Part shown: in pieces, positions 29,254-39,580 of the stretch
Numbering within the stretch: position 1 is the first letter of the stretch
Layout: each line of letters starts with the position of its first letter
Origin: Streptomyces sp. CB00455
GTDB lineage: Bacteria; Actinomycetota; Actinomycetes; Streptomycetales; Streptomycetaceae
DNA length: 64,000 bases
Assembly: GCF_001905445.1 (NCBI RefSeq)
Contig: NZ_LIVQ01000002.1
Location: 620,001-684,000 of the forward strand
Reading direction: 5' to 3'
Program-made: the position numbers and the translations under genes
Notes under the pieces: model-generated
Databases searched by the model: none
Told to the model about the DNA's origin: nothing
Seen by the model: the letters and a program-made list of their open reading frames with translations, nothing else

Positions 29254-30780
29254 TTACGCGAAGCGCTGGGCCGCCGAGCCGTCGCAGGTCTGCAGGCGCA
29301 GCGGTTCGTGGGCGGCCGAGAGCGTCAGGCACATGCCGGGGGCGGCCGCGGGGCGGAGGGTGGCGCCGTCGCGGACGAACTGCTGGTTGGCCCCGCCGTG
29401 GCAGTTCCAGAGGATCAGTGCGGTGCCGGCGCCGTAACCGGATCCGGGGGCGTCGAGGCAGCGGTCCTGGGTCAGCTCGACGTGGAGGGTGTTGCGGGGG
29501 GCGTCGTACCACCAGCCCTGGTTGCGGCCGCCGTGGCAGTCCCAGCCCACGACCTTGGTGCCGTTGGCGCTGGCCGCGCCATCGGCGTCGAGGCAGTCGC
29601 CGGTCGCCCCGTTCTTCAGCGGCGCGTACAGGGCGTCCCAGGCGCCGGCCTGGAGGACGGGGGTGCCGGTGCTCGCCGGGTCGGCGCAGGAGGCCTCGCG
29701 CAGGCCCGACGCGTAGAGCTGGGTCAGGCAGGAGGCGAAGGCGCCGTGACCGCGGTAGTTGGGGTGGAAGGACTGGCGGGCGGTGTTCTCGTCCCACGGG
29801 AAGTGGTCCCCGAGGTCGAGGTACAGGCCGCGGGCCCAGGCGTCCTCCATGCACACCTCATGGCCGTGGAAGAGCCGCGAGTTGTCCAGGTAGGTCGCGC
29901 CGGAGGCGAGGGCCGCCGCGCGCATGCCCTTCTCGAAGGCGGGGACCGCGTGGTTGCGGCCCCAGGCGGCGTCGGAGTCGTAGCCCGCGCAGCCGCCGGG
30001 GAGTTTGCCCGGGAAGCCGGGGTTGTCTTTGAAGTCGGGCCCGATGGGGCTGGGGTAGCCCATCACGACGAGCTTGTAGTCGGAGTCGGCGTACCCGGCG
30101 TCGCGCATGACCGTCCTGAGGTCGGCGACCGTGGCCTCGACCTTGGGTTTCAGGCCGTCGACGCGTGCCTGCCAGCCGGGGCCGTACTTGGGCTCGCAGG
30201 TACCCTGGCTGAGGACCCAGCGCGTGACGCAGTCGGTCATGACCGGACCGAACTGCAGGTCGTCGTTGGCCCCGGCGACCAGCACCACCATCTTGATCTT
30301 CGCGTTGCGTGCCTTGACGGCCAGGTTGTCGCTCTGCACCAGCTCGTCGGCGTACTGCTTCGCGCCGCCGATCCGGATGTTGCCGGTGTACCCGCCGGAG
30401 CAGGCGACGTTGAAGGTGAGGTCGGCCGGGATGCCCGTGCGGTGGATCGCCGCGTCGGGCGAGCGGTGGCACTGGTTGGCGGCCGTGTTGGTCGCGGGGT
30501 CGTAGGTGCCGACGCCCTCACCCGAGATCTCGCTGTCGCCCAGCGAGATCAGGCCGGTCTTGCGCTGGTTGGGCGGCCGGACGGCCGCATCGCCGTAGAT
30601 CCTGACGGATTCCGCCGCGCGGATCGCCTCCAGCTCGGGCGGGAGGGGAGTGACGGCCGCGGCGGGGGTCGCCGCCTGGGCCATGGGGGTGACGGCGCTG
30701 ATGCCCCCGAGGGCGGCCGCGACCGCCGCGACGGCGGCGAGGGTAGATCTGAGCCTGGATTTCTGCGGTGCACGTGCCAT
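29254..30780 (-). CDS. Secreted SGNH/GDSL hydrolase with C-terminal ricin-type lectin domain
   Basis: 508 residues with GGAGG before the ATG. Signal peptide 1-36 ([17 protein letters not shown]...MAQAA). The SGNH hydrolase domain (about 70-360) shows block [11 protein letters not shown], a GYTGN-type glycine block, block III AGANDDL and block V FHPNYRGH with the catalytic His. A beta-trefoil ricin-B lectin domain (about 385-508) follows, with [24 protein letters not shown] and Q-x-F/W repeats. It probably de-esterifies an extracellular polysaccharide or lipid, with the lectin holding it on carbohydrate. Divergent from fumC; no functional partner nearby. Confidence 0.9.
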   Translation of the reverse strand: MARAPQKSRLRSTLAAVAAVAAALGGISAVTPMAQAATPAAAVTPLPPELEAIRAAESVRIYGDAAVRPPNQRKTGLISLGDSEISGEGVGTYDPATNTAANQCHRSPDAAIHRTGIPADLTFNVACSGGYTGNIRIGGAKQYADELVQSDNLAVKARNAKIKMVVLVAGANDDLQFGPVMTDCVTRWVLSQGTCEPKYGPGWQARVDGLKPKVEATVADLRTVMRDAGYADSDYKLVVMGYPSPIGPDFKDNPGFPGKLPGGCAGYDSDAAWGRNHAVPAFEKGMRAAALASGATYLDNSRLFHGHEVCMEDAWARGLYLDLGDHFPWDENTARQSFHPNYRGHGAFASCLTQLYASGLREASCADPASTGTPVLQAGAWDALYAPLKNGATGDCLDADGAASANGTKVVGWDCHGGRNQGWWYDAPRNTLHVELTQDRCLDAPGSGYGAGTALILWNCHGGANQQFVRDGATLRPAAAPGMCLTLSAAHEPLRLQTCDGSAAQRFA

Positions 30781-30888
30781 GAACGCCTCCCCGGATGCCA
30801 GTGTTACCCACGGTATTTACTGGTCGGTAGGGGAGTTGGGAACACTTCGAACAAGACAATTGCTCAACTTTTTGAGGAGGCCACCAAC

Positions 30889-32292
30889 ATGACCGAAGAC
30901 CAGCAGGCCGACGCGTTCCGCACCGAGCACGACTCCATGGGCGACGTACGGGTGCCCGCCCACGCCAAATGGCGTGCCCAGACCCAGCGCGCGGTGGAGA
31001 ACTTCCCCATCTCGGGGCAGCGGCTGGAGCGCGCCCACATCGAGGCGCTCGCCCGCATCAAGGCCGCGGCCGCCGCGGTGAACGCGACGCTCGGCGTGGT
31101 GGACCAGGACATCGCCGACGCGATCGCCTCGGCCGCCGCCGAGGTCGCCGAAGGCCAGTGGGACGACCACTTCCCCGTCGACGTCTTCCAGACCGGCTCC
31201 GGCACCTCGTCCAACATGAACGCGAACGAGGTGATCGCGACCCTGGCCACCGAGCGGCTGGGCCGCGACGTGCACCCCAACGACCACGTCAACGCCTCGC
31301 AGAGTTCCAACGACGTCTTCCCGTCCTCCATCCACATCGCCGCCACCGCCGCCGTCACCGGCGAGCTGATCCCGGCTCTGGAGCACCTCGCCGGCGCGAT
31401 GGAGCGCAAGGCCGCGGAGTTCGAAGAGGTCGTCAAGGCCGGGCGGACGCACCTCATGGACGCCACTCCGGTCACCCTCGGCCAGGAGTTCGGCGGCTAC
31501 GCGGTCCAGATCCGCTACGGCGTCGAACGGCTGCGCGCGGCCCTGCCCCGGCTCGCCGAACTGCCCCTGGGCGGAACCGCCGTGGGCACCGGGATCAACA
31601 CCCCGCCCGGCTTCTCCGCCGCCGTGATCGCCGAGGTGGCCGCGGCCACCGGGCTGCCGCTCACCGAGGCCCGCAACCACTTCGAGGCCCAGGGCGCCAG
31701 GGACGCCCTGGTGGAGACCTCGGGGATGCTCCGCACCGTCGCCGTCTCGCTCACCAAGATCTCCAACGACCTGCGCTGGATGGCTTCCGGACCCCGCACC
31801 GGATTGGCCGAAATCAACCTCCCGGATCTCCAGCCGGGCTCCTCGATCATGCCCGGGAAGGTCAATCCGGTCGTCCCGGAGGCCGTCCTGATGGTCGCCG
31901 CGCAGGTGATGGGGAACGACACCGCCGTCGCCGTGGCGGGCGCCGCCGGCAACTTCGAGCTCAATGTGATGCTCCCCGTGATGGCCAGGAACCTCCTCGA
32001 ATCCATCCGGCTGCTGGGCAACGCGAGCCGCCTGCTGGCCGACCGCACCATCGACGGGATCACCGCCAACACCGCCCGGGCCAGGGAGTACGCCGAGTCC
32101 TCGCCCTCCGTCGTGACTCCGCTCAACCGGTACATCGGCTACGAGGAGGCCGCCAAGGTCGCCAAGCGGGCCCTCGCCGAGCGCAAGACGATCCGGGAGG
32201 TCGTCCTGGAGTCCGGCTACGTCGACCGTGGCGCGCTCACCCTGGAGCAGCTCGACGAGGCCCTGGACGTGCTGCGCATGACCCGCCCCTGA
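30889..32292 (+). CDS. fumC: Class II fumarate hydratase
   Basis: 467 residues from the ATG at 30889, with GAGGAGG 9-15 bases upstream; longer open frames are ignored because this start matches the family. Motifs: [50 protein letters not shown] and the signature [11 protein letters not shown] with the catalytic serine. Iron-independent, oxygen-stable fumarase of the TCA cycle, complementing the class I enzyme at 22841-24517. Confidence 0.97.
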   Translation: MTEDQQADAFRTEHDSMGDVRVPAHAKWRAQTQRAVENFPISGQRLERAHIEALARIKAAAAAVNATLGVVDQDIADAIASAAAEVAEGQWDDHFPVDVFQTGSGTSSNMNANEVIATLATERLGRDVHPNDHVNASQSSNDVFPSSIHIAATAAVTGELIPALEHLAGAMERKAAEFEEVVKAGRTHLMDATPVTLGQEFGGYAVQIRYGVERLRAALPRLAELPLGGTAVGTGINTPPGFSAAVIAEVAAATGLPLTEARNHFEAQGARDALVETSGMLRTVAVSLTKISNDLRWMASGPRTGLAEINLPDLQPGSSIMPGKVNPVVPEAVLMVAAQVMGNDTAVAVAGAAGNFELNVMLPVMARNLLESIRLLGNASRLLADRTIDGITANTARAREYAESSPSVVTPLNRYIGYEEAAKVAKRALAERKTIREVVLESGYVDRGALTLEQLDEALDVLRMTRP

Positions 32293-32403
32293 CACACCCG
32301 CAAGCCCCCCGGGCGGGGGCCGGATTCGGTCGATTCCCGTCCCCGAACCCCTCCGTGACCTGCACCGCAGCGGGGGCGCGGGCCCCCGCCCTAAGATCTG
32401 CGC

Positions 32404-33114
32404 ATGACAGGTACCTTCCGGCCCGGCAGCGGCGCGGCCGCGCGCGGCGGCGTCCCGGGCACGCGCTGGGCACCCGGGGACCAGATCCTCTGGCGCTACC
32501 GCGACCACGCCCCGGGGCCGAAGGGCCAGGTCCACATCTGCCGCCCGGTGACCGTGGTGCGGGACACCGAGGAGCTGCTGGCCGTCTGGATGGCCCCGGG
32601 CACCGAGTGCGTCAAGCCGGTCCTCGCCGACGGCACCCCGGTCCACGAGGAGCCCCTCGCCACCCGTTACACGGCGCCGCGCACCACCGTGCGGGCGCGC
32701 TGGTTCGGCGCGGGCGTGCTCAAGCTCGCCCGCCCCGGGGACCCGTGGTCGGTGTGGTTGTTCTGGGACCACGGCTGGCAGTTCAAGAACTGGTACGTGA
32801 ACCTGGAGGAGCCCCGGACGCGCTGGTACGGCGGCGTCGACTCCGTCGACCACTTCCTCGACATCTCCGTCTATCCGGACCGCAGCTGGAAGTGGCGGGA
32901 CGAGGACGAGTTCGCCCAGGCACAGCGGTCCGGCCTGATGGACCGGCAGCAGGCGCGGCGCGTGCGGGACGCGGGACGGGCGGCGGTCCGTGTCATCAAG
33001 GAGTGGGGGGCGCCGTTCTGCGACGGCTGGCAGGACTGGCGGCCGGATCCGGCCTGGACGGTCCCGGCCCTGCCGGAGGACTGGGACCGCACCCCGGCGC
33101 ATATGACCTCATGA
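32404..33114 (+). CDS. DUF402 domain protein (nucleotide or nucleotide-conjugate hydrolase fold)
   Basis: 236 residues. The DUF402 region is clear: WFGAGVLKLARPGDPWSVWLFWDHGWQFKNWYVNLEEPRTRW, then GVDSVDHFLDISVYPDRSWKWRDEDEF. Characterised relatives are FomD, a cytidylyl-phosphonate hydrolase of fosfomycin synthesis, and staphylococcal nucleoside di/triphosphatases. The conserved acidic residues D-x-x-L-D and D-E-D would bind metal. No phosphonate genes are near, so a general phosphohydrolase role is more likely. It follows fumC by 111 bases. Confidence 0.8.
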   Translation: MTGTFRPGSGAAARGGVPGTRWAPGDQILWRYRDHAPGPKGQVHICRPVTVVRDTEELLAVWMAPGTECVKPVLADGTPVHEEPLATRYTAPRTTVRARWFGAGVLKLARPGDPWSVWLFWDHGWQFKNWYVNLEEPRTRWYGGVDSVDHFLDISVYPDRSWKWRDEDEFAQAQRSGLMDRQQARRVRDAGRAAVRVIKEWGAPFCDGWQDWRPDPAWTVPALPEDWDRTPAHMTS

Positions 33115-33391
33115 GACCCTTGATGCGCCCCCGGGGTCCAAACGTAGGATCGTCCTCCGCAGGCTCGCGCAGGCGGGACGGCGCGGCCGGACCGGGTGGG
33201 CGCAACTGTCCTGCCGCCCGCGGGACTTGACCGGAGGCCGACGCCGAGCGAGAGGTGACGACGGGGGTCCCGCGGAGGAAGTCCGGGGGAGGATACGCGG
33301 GGCGATGGTGCCCCGGCCGCTGAGCGGGTATACCGCGACTGACCGAGTTGAGTGCAGCGCACATCCAGCGCAAACGGACGGAATTCCACGC

Positions 33392-35788
33392 GTGACGGAG
33401 TACCCCACCTCTCAGGAGGGCCCGCAGCCCGCGGCGGCCACCGCGACACCCGCCCCGGGCGGCTCCGGCATGGCCGCCACCGGCGGGAGCAAGCACCTGG
33501 CCGCCGGCGGGGCCGAGCGCGTCGCCCCCGGAGCCGGTGAGCACGCGGCCCCGGGCGCGGGCCGCGCGGCCGCTTCCGGCCCGGGCCACGACGCCGCGTC
33601 CCATGCGGGCCGGCAGGCCGCCCCCGGCCCGGGCCGGCACGCGGCCGCCGGCGCGGGGACGGACGAGCCCGGCCACGGCAAGGCGTCCGTCCCGGCGGTG
33701 GAGGCCACCCGTCCGGAGATCCCGGCGGCCCGCCAGGCGTCCGGCGAGGGCGCGGGAACGGGCACCGGCACCGGCACCGGCACCGGTCACGAGAACTCCG
33801 ACGCTCCGGACCCCACCGGCGTCCGGCCGGCGTCCGCCGGACCCGGCCTTCCCGGCCCGCACCACGCCGCCGACGACACCGCGGACCGCACGGGCGACGC
33901 CCGCGACGCCATGGCGGCGCGGGGCGCTGCCGTGACGGGAGTCCCCTACCCCGCGGGCGGCAGTGGCGGGACGGGCCTGCCGGGCGTCCCGGGCGCCGGG
34001 GACACCGCCGCCCGCCGCGAAGGGGACCGGCTGCGCTTCGTCGGCGCCGCCACCCGGCGGATCGCCCGCGGCATCGACCTCGACGAGATCGTGCTCGGCC
34101 TGTGCCGGGCCACCGTGCCGACCTTCTCCGACGCCATCCTCGTGTACCTGCGCGATCCGCTCCCGGTCGGCGACGAACGACCCGTCGGGCCGGTCGTTTT
34201 ACGGCTCCGGCGCACCGACCGGCTCCGGCCGATCGACGACCTGACCGACATCGGCAGCACGATCGGCGCGGGGATGGACCTCGCCGGGGCCGCGGGGGCC
34301 ACCGGCGGGCTCGACTTCAGCCAGCTGCCGCTGGTGGGCCCGCAGGGTGACCTGCCCGCGGCCGAGCTGTGCGAGATCACGCCCGGCGGCGCGCTCGCCG
34401 AGGTGCTGCGCGGCGTACGGCCCGTCTTCGGGTCCTCCGCCGCCGCCCGGGCCGCGTTGCCCGAGCTGCTGGGCGTGGACCATCCGCTGCCCCGGGGCAA
34501 CCGGGCCGTCCTCGCGCCGCTGCGCGGCCGGCGCAGGGTGATCGGCGCCGCCGTCTTCCTGCGCAGTCCCGAGCGGCCCGCCTTCGAGCAGAACGACCTC
34601 CTGGTCGCCGCGCAGCTGGCCACCCACACCGCGCTCGGCATCGACAAGGCGGTCCTGTACGGCCGCGAGGCCTACATCGCCGACGAACTCCAGCGCACGA
34701 TGCTGCCCGACAGCCTGCCCCAGCCCACCGGGGTGCGGCTCGCCTCGCGCTACCTGCCGGCCGCCGAGACGGCCCGGGTGGGCGGCGACTGGTACGACGC
34801 CATACCGCTGCCCGGCAGCCGCGTCGCGCTCGTCGTCGGCGACGTCATGGGCCACTCCATGACCTCCGCGGCGATCATGGGTCAGCTCCGCACCACCGCG
34901 CAGACCCTGGCCCAGCTGGACCTGCCGCCCGCCGAGGTCCTGCACCACCTCGACGAGCAGGCCCAGCGCCTGGGCTCCGACCGCATGGCCACCTGCCTGT
35001 ACGCCGTCTATGACCCCGTCTCGCATAGGATCACCATCGCCAACGCCGGGCACCCGCCGCCGGTGCTGCTGCACCTGGGCGGACGCGCCGAGGTGCTCCG
35101 CGTACCGCCGGGCGCCCCGATCGGCGTGGGCGGCGTGGACTTCGAGGCGGTCGAGCTGGACGCGCCCGCCGGGGCCACCCTGCTGCTCTACACCGACGGC
35201 CTGGTGGAATCGCGGCTGCGGGACGTGTGGACGGGCATCGAGCAGCTCCGCGAGCGCCTGGCGACGACCGCGCAGCTGACCGGCCTGGACCACCCGCCAC
35301 CGCTGGAGGCCCTGTGCGACGACGTTCTGGACATGCTGGGCCCGGGCGACCGGGACGACGACATCGCGCTCCTCGCGGCCCGCTTCGAGGGGATCGCGCC
35401 CAGTGACGTGGCGTACTGGTTCCTGGACCCGGAGGAGACCGCTCCGGGCCGGGCCCGCCGGTTCGCCCGCCGGGCCCTGACCCGTTGGGGCCTGGAGGAG
35501 CTGAGCGATGCGCTGGAGCTGCTGGTCAGCGAGGTGGTCACCAATGCCGTCCGGTACGCCGAGCGGCCGGTGACCCTGCGCCTGCTGCGGACGGACGTGG
35601 TGCGCTGCGAGGTCGGCGACGACTCCCCGCAGCTGCCGCGCCAGCGCCGCGCCCGGGACACCGACGAGGGCGGGCGCGGCCTGTTCCTGGTGAACCGGAT
35701 GGCCCGCCGCTGGGGTGCCACCCGCCTCAGCAGCGGGAAGGTGGTCTGGTTCGAACTCGCGCTGCCGGGGGTGCAGGAGCGGCGCTGA
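33392..35788 (+). CDS. SpoIIE-type PP2C phosphatase with GAF and HATPase domains
   Basis: 798 residues from GTG 33392 (VTEYPTSQEG). Residues 1-200 are low-complexity Ala/Gly/Pro with GT repeats (GTGTGTGTG), probably disordered. A GAF-like sensor spans about 213-430. The PP2C/SpoIIE phosphatase domain follows (about 450-666): GGDWYDA, VGDVMGHSMTSAA, ANAGHPPPVLL, LYTDGLVESR and DDDIALLAARF, with metal aspartates. The C-terminal HATPase (about 690-796) has ELLVSEVVTNAVRYA and GGRGLFLVNRMA, the anti-sigma-kinase type. Such proteins dephosphorylate anti-sigma-antagonists to control sigma factors. No partner is adjacent. Confidence 0.92.
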   Translation: MTEYPTSQEGPQPAAATATPAPGGSGMAATGGSKHLAAGGAERVAPGAGEHAAPGAGRAAASGPGHDAASHAGRQAAPGPGRHAAAGAGTDEPGHGKASVPAVEATRPEIPAARQASGEGAGTGTGTGTGTGHENSDAPDPTGVRPASAGPGLPGPHHAADDTADRTGDARDAMAARGAAVTGVPYPAGGSGGTGLPGVPGAGDTAARREGDRLRFVGAATRRIARGIDLDEIVLGLCRATVPTFSDAILVYLRDPLPVGDERPVGPVVLRLRRTDRLRPIDDLTDIGSTIGAGMDLAGAAGATGGLDFSQLPLVGPQGDLPAAELCEITPGGALAEVLRGVRPVFGSSAAARAALPELLGVDHPLPRGNRAVLAPLRGRRRVIGAAVFLRSPERPAFEQNDLLVAAQLATHTALGIDKAVLYGREAYIADELQRTMLPDSLPQPTGVRLASRYLPAAETARVGGDWYDAIPLPGSRVALVVGDVMGHSMTSAAIMGQLRTTAQTLAQLDLPPAEVLHHLDEQAQRLGSDRMATCLYAVYDPVSHRITIANAGHPPPVLLHLGGRAEVLRVPPGAPIGVGGVDFEAVELDAPAGATLLLYTDGLVESRLRDVWTGIEQLRERLATTAQLTGLDHPPPLEALCDDVLDMLGPGDRDDDIALLAARFEGIAPSDVAYWFLDPEETAPGRARRFARRALTRWGLEELSDALELLVSEVVTNAVRYAERPVTLRLLRTDVVRCEVGDDSPQLPRQRRARDTDEGGRGLFLVNRMARRWGATRLSSGKVVWFELALPGVQERR

Positions 35789-35810
35789 CGGCGTCCGGCC
35801 GGCCGTGGAA

Positions 35811-35850
35811 GACCGCCGCCCCGCAGCCTGGAGGCTGCGGGGCGGCGGTC
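35811..35850. terminator. Bidirectional terminator between the phosphatase and PBP genes
   Basis: A perfect 18-bp stem with a TGGA loop, 22 bases past the phosphatase stop and 6 bases before the end of the convergent PBP gene. Confidence 0.85.
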
Positions 35851-35856
35851 TGTGCG

Positions 35857-38130
35857 TCACCGGTCCTGGTGCTGCGGCGGGAACAGCGGCGGGTCCGGCG
35901 GCTTCGGCGACGGGTCCGGGGACTTGGAGGTGCTCTTCGTCGGATCGGGCGACTTGGAGGTGCTCTTCGTCGGGTCCGGCGACTTGGACGTGCTCGGCGA
36001 GGGGCTGGTGCTCGGCGAGGGGCTGGTGCTGGCCGGCGGGCTGGAGGAGGGGCTCGGCGAGGGCGACGGGGAGGCGCTGCGGGAGGGGACCGCGGCGGGG
36101 CCCATGTCCGCTTCCGACAGGTCGAACTTCCCCGTGTTCACGCCCTTGAGCGCGGCGAGCGTGTACGCCTTCCAGATCTCGGCGGGGAAGCTGGAGCCGC
36201 CGGCCCGGCCGCCGCCGGCGGTGCCGGTCAGCGTGACCTGCTTGTGGGTGCCGGGCTCTTCGCCGAACATCGCGACGACGGTGACCAGTTCCGGGGTGTA
36301 GCCGGTGAACCAGCCCGCCACGTTGGACTCGGTGGTGCCGGTCTTGCCCGCGGCCTCGTAGGCGCTGCTCTTGACCTTGTTGGCGGAGCCGTCGTTGACC
36401 ACGCCGGTGAGGACCTTGGTGACGGTGTCGGCGGTCTCGCGGCTGATGGCCTGGGCGCCCACGGGGGGCTCGAGGGGCTTGTAGTCGAAGTCCTTGTGCT
36501 CGGCGGACTTGATGATGGTCGGCGTGACCTTCTTGCCGTGGTTGTCGAAGGTCGCGTAGACGCCGGCCATCTCCACGGTGTTGGCGCTCATGGTCCCGAG
36601 CGACATGGCCGGCTTGTCCTCGGGCCAGCCGTCGCGGTCCTTCATGCCCAGGGCCAGGGCCTTCTTCTTCACCTCGGGAGGCTTCACGTCCACGATCATC
36701 TGGGCGTAGACGGAGTTCACCGAGTAGTTGGTGGCGTCCTGGACGGTGATTTCCTTGCCGTAGTCCTTGTCGTCCTGGTTCTGCGGGTTGAAGGGGATCT
36801 TGCTTCCCACCACGGGGCGCTTGCTGGTGCCGTCGTAGAGGGTGTTGGGCTGGATCAGCTTGCCGTCCTGGGTGGTCGCCTTGGTCTCCAGGGCGGAGGC
36901 GAGGACGACCGGCTTGAAGGTCGAGCCCGGCTGGTAGTCCTTGCGCAGGGCGTTGCTCGACCACTGCTCGGACAGGCTGGTGCCGCCGTACATCGCGACG
37001 ATGGCGCCGGTCTTCGGGTCCACGGAGGTGGCGCCCGCCTGCACGCTCTGGTCCTGGGGCCGTCCCTTGGTGTCCTTGCGGTCGAGCTTGGACTCCAGCT
37101 CGTCCTGGACGGCCTTCTCCAGGGCGGCCTGCTTCTTCGGATCGATGTTGAGCGTGATCGTCCATCCGCCGGCGTCGATCTGCTTCTTGTTCAGCACGCC
37201 GCCCCTGATGAGCTCGGCGTCGGCCGCCTCGACCAGGTAGCCCTTCTGGCCGTCCATGCCGGCGCGGCCCTTGGGCTTGATCGGCTCCTGGAAGGTGACC
37301 GAGCTGCGCTTGGCGGGGTCCAGCTCGCCCATGTCGACCATGTTGGCGAGGGTGCCGTTGAAGCGGACCATGACCAGGTCCCGGGCCTTGGGGCCGGCGA
37401 CCGCCCAGTCGTACTGGCTGGGGGCCTGGAGGAGGGCGGCGAGGTAGGTGCCCTGCGCCAGGGTGAGCTTCTCGGCGTCGACCCCGTAGTACGCCTGGGC
37501 CGCGGCCTGGATGCCGTAGGCCCCGCGCCCGAAGTAGCTGGTGTTCAGGTAGCCCGCGAGGATCTCCGGCTTCTTCATCCTCTGGTCGACCTTGATGGAG
37601 ATCACCATCTCCTTCAGCTTGCGGGTCGCCGTCTGGTCCTGCGTCAGGTAGTAGTTCTTGACGTACTGCTGGGTGATGGTGGAACCGCCGGCCTTGCCCC
37701 GGCCCGTGACGGTGTTGAACAGGCCTCGGGCCAGGCCCTTGAAGTCGACGCCGCTGTCCTTGTAGAAGGACTTGTTCTCGATGGCGATGAACGCCGCCTG
37801 GACGTCCGCGGGGATCTTGTCGATCGGCAGGATCTCGCGGTTGACCTGGCCGGTGCTGGCCATGGTCGAGCCGTCGGCCCACTTGTAGACGTTGCTCTGC
37901 TGGATCGCCTGGGCGTTGGGGTTGGGCTCGTCGACGTAGAAGTACAGCGCGACCAGCGCCGCCACGGCGAGCAGGATCGTCCCGAAGAGCGTGCCCAGGA
38001 CCTTCTTCCAGGTGAAGAAGCGGCGTATGCCACTGCGCTTGCCGGCGCTCCCCTTGCCCTTGGTGCCCGCGCTCGGCGCCCGCCGCGCACCGCGCTGCTG
38101 CTGCGCCTTACGCGCTTCTGCTCGGCCCAT
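35857..38130 (-). CDS. Class A penicillin-binding protein (transglycosylase/transpeptidase)
   Basis: 757 residues. A basic cytoplasmic head is followed by one membrane helix (LGTLFGTILLAVAALVALYFYV). The GT51 domain shows AFIAIENKSFYKDSGVDFKGLARG and GGSTITQQYVKN. The transpeptidase domain has STFK (PGSTFKPVVLA), SVNS and KTGTTE. The last 70 residues are a Ser/Pro/Thr/Lys-rich tail with 30-bp repeats in the DNA. It polymerises and crosslinks peptidoglycan at the outer face of the membrane. The syntenic S. coelicolor gene is, as I recall, SCO5039. Divergent from the SPFH gene. Confidence 0.95.
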   Translation of the reverse strand: MGRAEARKAQQQRGARRAPSAGTKGKGSAGKRSGIRRFFTWKKVLGTLFGTILLAVAALVALYFYVDEPNPNAQAIQQSNVYKWADGSTMASTGQVNREILPIDKIPADVQAAFIAIENKSFYKDSGVDFKGLARGLFNTVTGRGKAGGSTITQQYVKNYYLTQDQTATRKLKEMVISIKVDQRMKKPEILAGYLNTSYFGRGAYGIQAAAQAYYGVDAEKLTLAQGTYLAALLQAPSQYDWAVAGPKARDLVMVRFNGTLANMVDMGELDPAKRSSVTFQEPIKPKGRAGMDGQKGYLVEAADAELIRGGVLNKKQIDAGGWTITLNIDPKKQAALEKAVQDELESKLDRKDTKGRPQDQSVQAGATSVDPKTGAIVAMYGGTSLSEQWSSNALRKDYQPGSTFKPVVLASALETKATTQDGKLIQPNTLYDGTSKRPVVGSKIPFNPQNQDDKDYGKEITVQDATNYSVNSVYAQMIVDVKPPEVKKKALALGMKDRDGWPEDKPAMSLGTMSANTVEMAGVYATFDNHGKKVTPTIIKSAEHKDFDYKPLEPPVGAQAISRETADTVTKVLTGVVNDGSANKVKSSAYEAAGKTGTTESNVAGWFTGYTPELVTVVAMFGEEPGTHKQVTLTGTAGGGRAGGSSFPAEIWKAYTLAALKGVNTGKFDLSEADMGPAAVPSRSASPSPSPSPSSSPPASTSPSPSTSPSPSTSKSPDPTKSTSKSPDPTKSTSKSPDPSPKPPDPPLFPPQHQDR
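35921..36010 (-). repeat. 30-bp coding repeats in the PBP tail
   Basis: A 30-bp unit starting GACTTGGAGGTGCTCTTCGT on the + strand occurs twice at 35921-35980, with a diverged third copy to about 36010. It encodes SKSPDPTKST-type decapeptides; a Ser/Pro stretch (SPSPSTSPSPS) precedes it in the protein. Confidence 0.75.
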
Positions 38131-38300
38131 CGCTCCCGCTCCGCTCGATTACCCCCGACGTCAGCTCAGAAAGCTAACACCGCAGGCTGTGACAAAGGCT
38201 GGCCAACCGTGGCCATTACCGGTCAATTCGGACGTGAGAATCAGCACCCACACCACAGGAACCGACGCACGTGGAGCCGGAAGGGTTGCCGTCCGCCGAA

Positions 38301-38316
38301 AAAGTGATATCACTTT
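38301..38316. promoter_or_regulatory. Perfect 16-bp palindrome upstream of the SPFH gene
   Basis: AAAGTGATATCACTTT is fully symmetric and lies 45 bases before the SPFH ATG, in the divergent region shared with the PBP gene. Its AT-richness against the 70 per cent GC background and its perfect symmetry make it a strong operator candidate. No regulator gene is adjacent. Confidence 0.65.
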
Positions 38317-38361
38317 GCTAAGCGACCCGACCGGTCGCGACCACGAGAAACGGGGCAAACG

Positions 38362-39267
38362 ATGACGAACCCTGTCACCACACCGCAGGGCATACGGGAA
38401 TTCGACGCGCGCAGCGTCGGCGGCGGGCTGGCGCTGTCGCTCGGGCTGGCGGGCGTCCTCGCGGGGGCGGGCCTGGTGGCCTTCGGCGCCTCCGCGGACG
38501 GTGGCCTCAAGGCGGCCCTGACAGCGGCCGGCATCGTCCTGGCCCTGGCCGCCTTCGTCGCGATGAGCGGGCTGAACACGGTGGCTCCGGGCGAGGCCCG
38601 GGTGGTCCAGCTGTTCGGCCGCTACCGGGGCACCATCCGCGCCGACGGACTGCGCTGGGTCAACCCGCTGACCTCCCGCGAGAAGATCTCCACGCGCGTG
38701 CGGAACCACGAGACGGCCGTCCTGAAGGTCAACGACGCCTACGGCAACCCGATCGAGCTGGCGGCGGTCGTGGTGTGGCGGGTCGAGGACACGGCGCGGG
38801 CGACCTTCGAGGTCGACGACTTCACCGAGTTCGTCGAGACCCAGACCGAGGCGGCGGTGCGCCACATCGCGATCGAGTACCCCTACGACGCGCACGAGGA
38901 GGGCGGCCTCTCCCTGCGCGGGAACGCCGAGGAGATCACCGAGAAGCTGGCCGTCGAACTGCACGCCCGCGTGGAGGCGGCCGGGGTGCACATCATCGAG
39001 TCCCGCTTCACGCATCTCGCGTACGCTCCGGAGATCGCCTCCGCGATGCTCCAGCGCCAGCAGGCCGGAGCGGTCGTGGCGGCCCGCAAGCAGATCGTGG
39101 AGGGCGCGGTGGGCATGGTCGAACTGGCCCTGACCCGCCTGCAGGAGGAGGACATCGTGGAGCTGGACGCGGAGCGCAAGGCCGCCATGGTCTCCAACCT
39201 GATGGTGGTCCTGTGCGGGGACCGCGCCGCGCAGCCGGTGCTCAACACGGGCACCCTCTACCAGTGA
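38362..39267 (+). CDS. SPFH/Band 7 domain membrane protein
   Basis: 301 residues. Two hydrophobic segments ([23 protein letters not shown] and [18 protein letters not shown]) precede the SPFH domain: [32 protein letters not shown], then [32 protein letters not shown] and [16 protein letters not shown] helical C-terminus ([27 protein letters not shown]) would drive oligomerisation. SPFH proteins scaffold membrane microdomains or regulate membrane proteases. The stop codon overlaps the start of a small RHH gene, so the two are coupled. Confidence 0.88.
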   Translation: MTNPVTTPQGIREFDARSVGGGLALSLGLAGVLAGAGLVAFGASADGGLKAALTAAGIVLALAAFVAMSGLNTVAPGEARVVQLFGRYRGTIRADGLRWVNPLTSREKISTRVRNHETAVLKVNDAYGNPIELAAVVVWRVEDTARATFEVDDFTEFVETQTEAAVRHIAIEYPYDAHEEGGLSLRGNAEEITEKLAVELHARVEAAGVHIIESRFTHLAYAPEIASAMLQRQQAGAVVAARKQIVEGAVGMVELALTRLQEEDIVELDAERKAAMVSNLMVVLCGDRAAQPVLNTGTLYQ

Positions 39268-39533
39268 CCCCGCCCGGCAGCACACCGCCCCCGCCCGGCC
39301 CGGCCCCCGAGCCCGGGGCCCGGCCGGCGGCCCGGCAGACGCGCAAGCAGGTGCTGCTGCGACTGGACCCGCAGGTGTACGACGCGCTGGCCCGCTGGGC
39401 GGGCGAGGAGCTGCGCAGCGCCAACGCGCAGATCGAGTTCCTGCTCCGGCGCGCCCTCGCCGAATCGGGCCGCCTCCCCTCCTCCCCCGGCCCCATCCCC
39501 CGCCGGGGCCGGCCGCCCAAACCGACGGACTGA
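39264..39533 (+). CDS. Small ribbon-helix-helix protein coupled to the SPFH gene
   Basis: 89 residues from GTG 39264, which overlaps the SPFH stop as GTGA. After a 30-residue Pro/Ala-rich head, the segment RKQVLLRLDPQVYDALARWAGEELRSANAQIEFLLRRAL is a clear ribbon-helix-helix (Arc/HicB-antitoxin type) fold. The tail is basic (PRRGRPPKPTD). It would bind DNA as a dimer of dimers. No toxin-like gene is adjacent, so it is probably a regulator, perhaps of this operon through the palindrome at 38301-38316. Confidence 0.75.
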   Translation: MTPPGSTPPPPGPAPEPGARPAARQTRKQVLLRLDPQVYDALARWAGEELRSANAQIEFLLRRALAESGRLPSSPGPIPRRGRPPKPTD

Positions 39534-39580
39534 CCCGGAGCCGGCGAGGCCGGCCGTCGCCCGCGCGAGGAGGCCCCCCG

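Noticed and set aside
33227..33391. Longer N-terminus for the SpoIIE phosphatase
   Set aside because: The upstream extension has no start signal and reads Arg/Gly-rich; the GTG at 33392 begins the composition typical of the protein.
34199..37882. Leftward open frame of over 1200 codons spanning the SpoIIE phosphatase and PBP genes
   Set aside because: Frame-shifted shadow of the PBP gene; contains no recognisable PBP or phosphatase motif.
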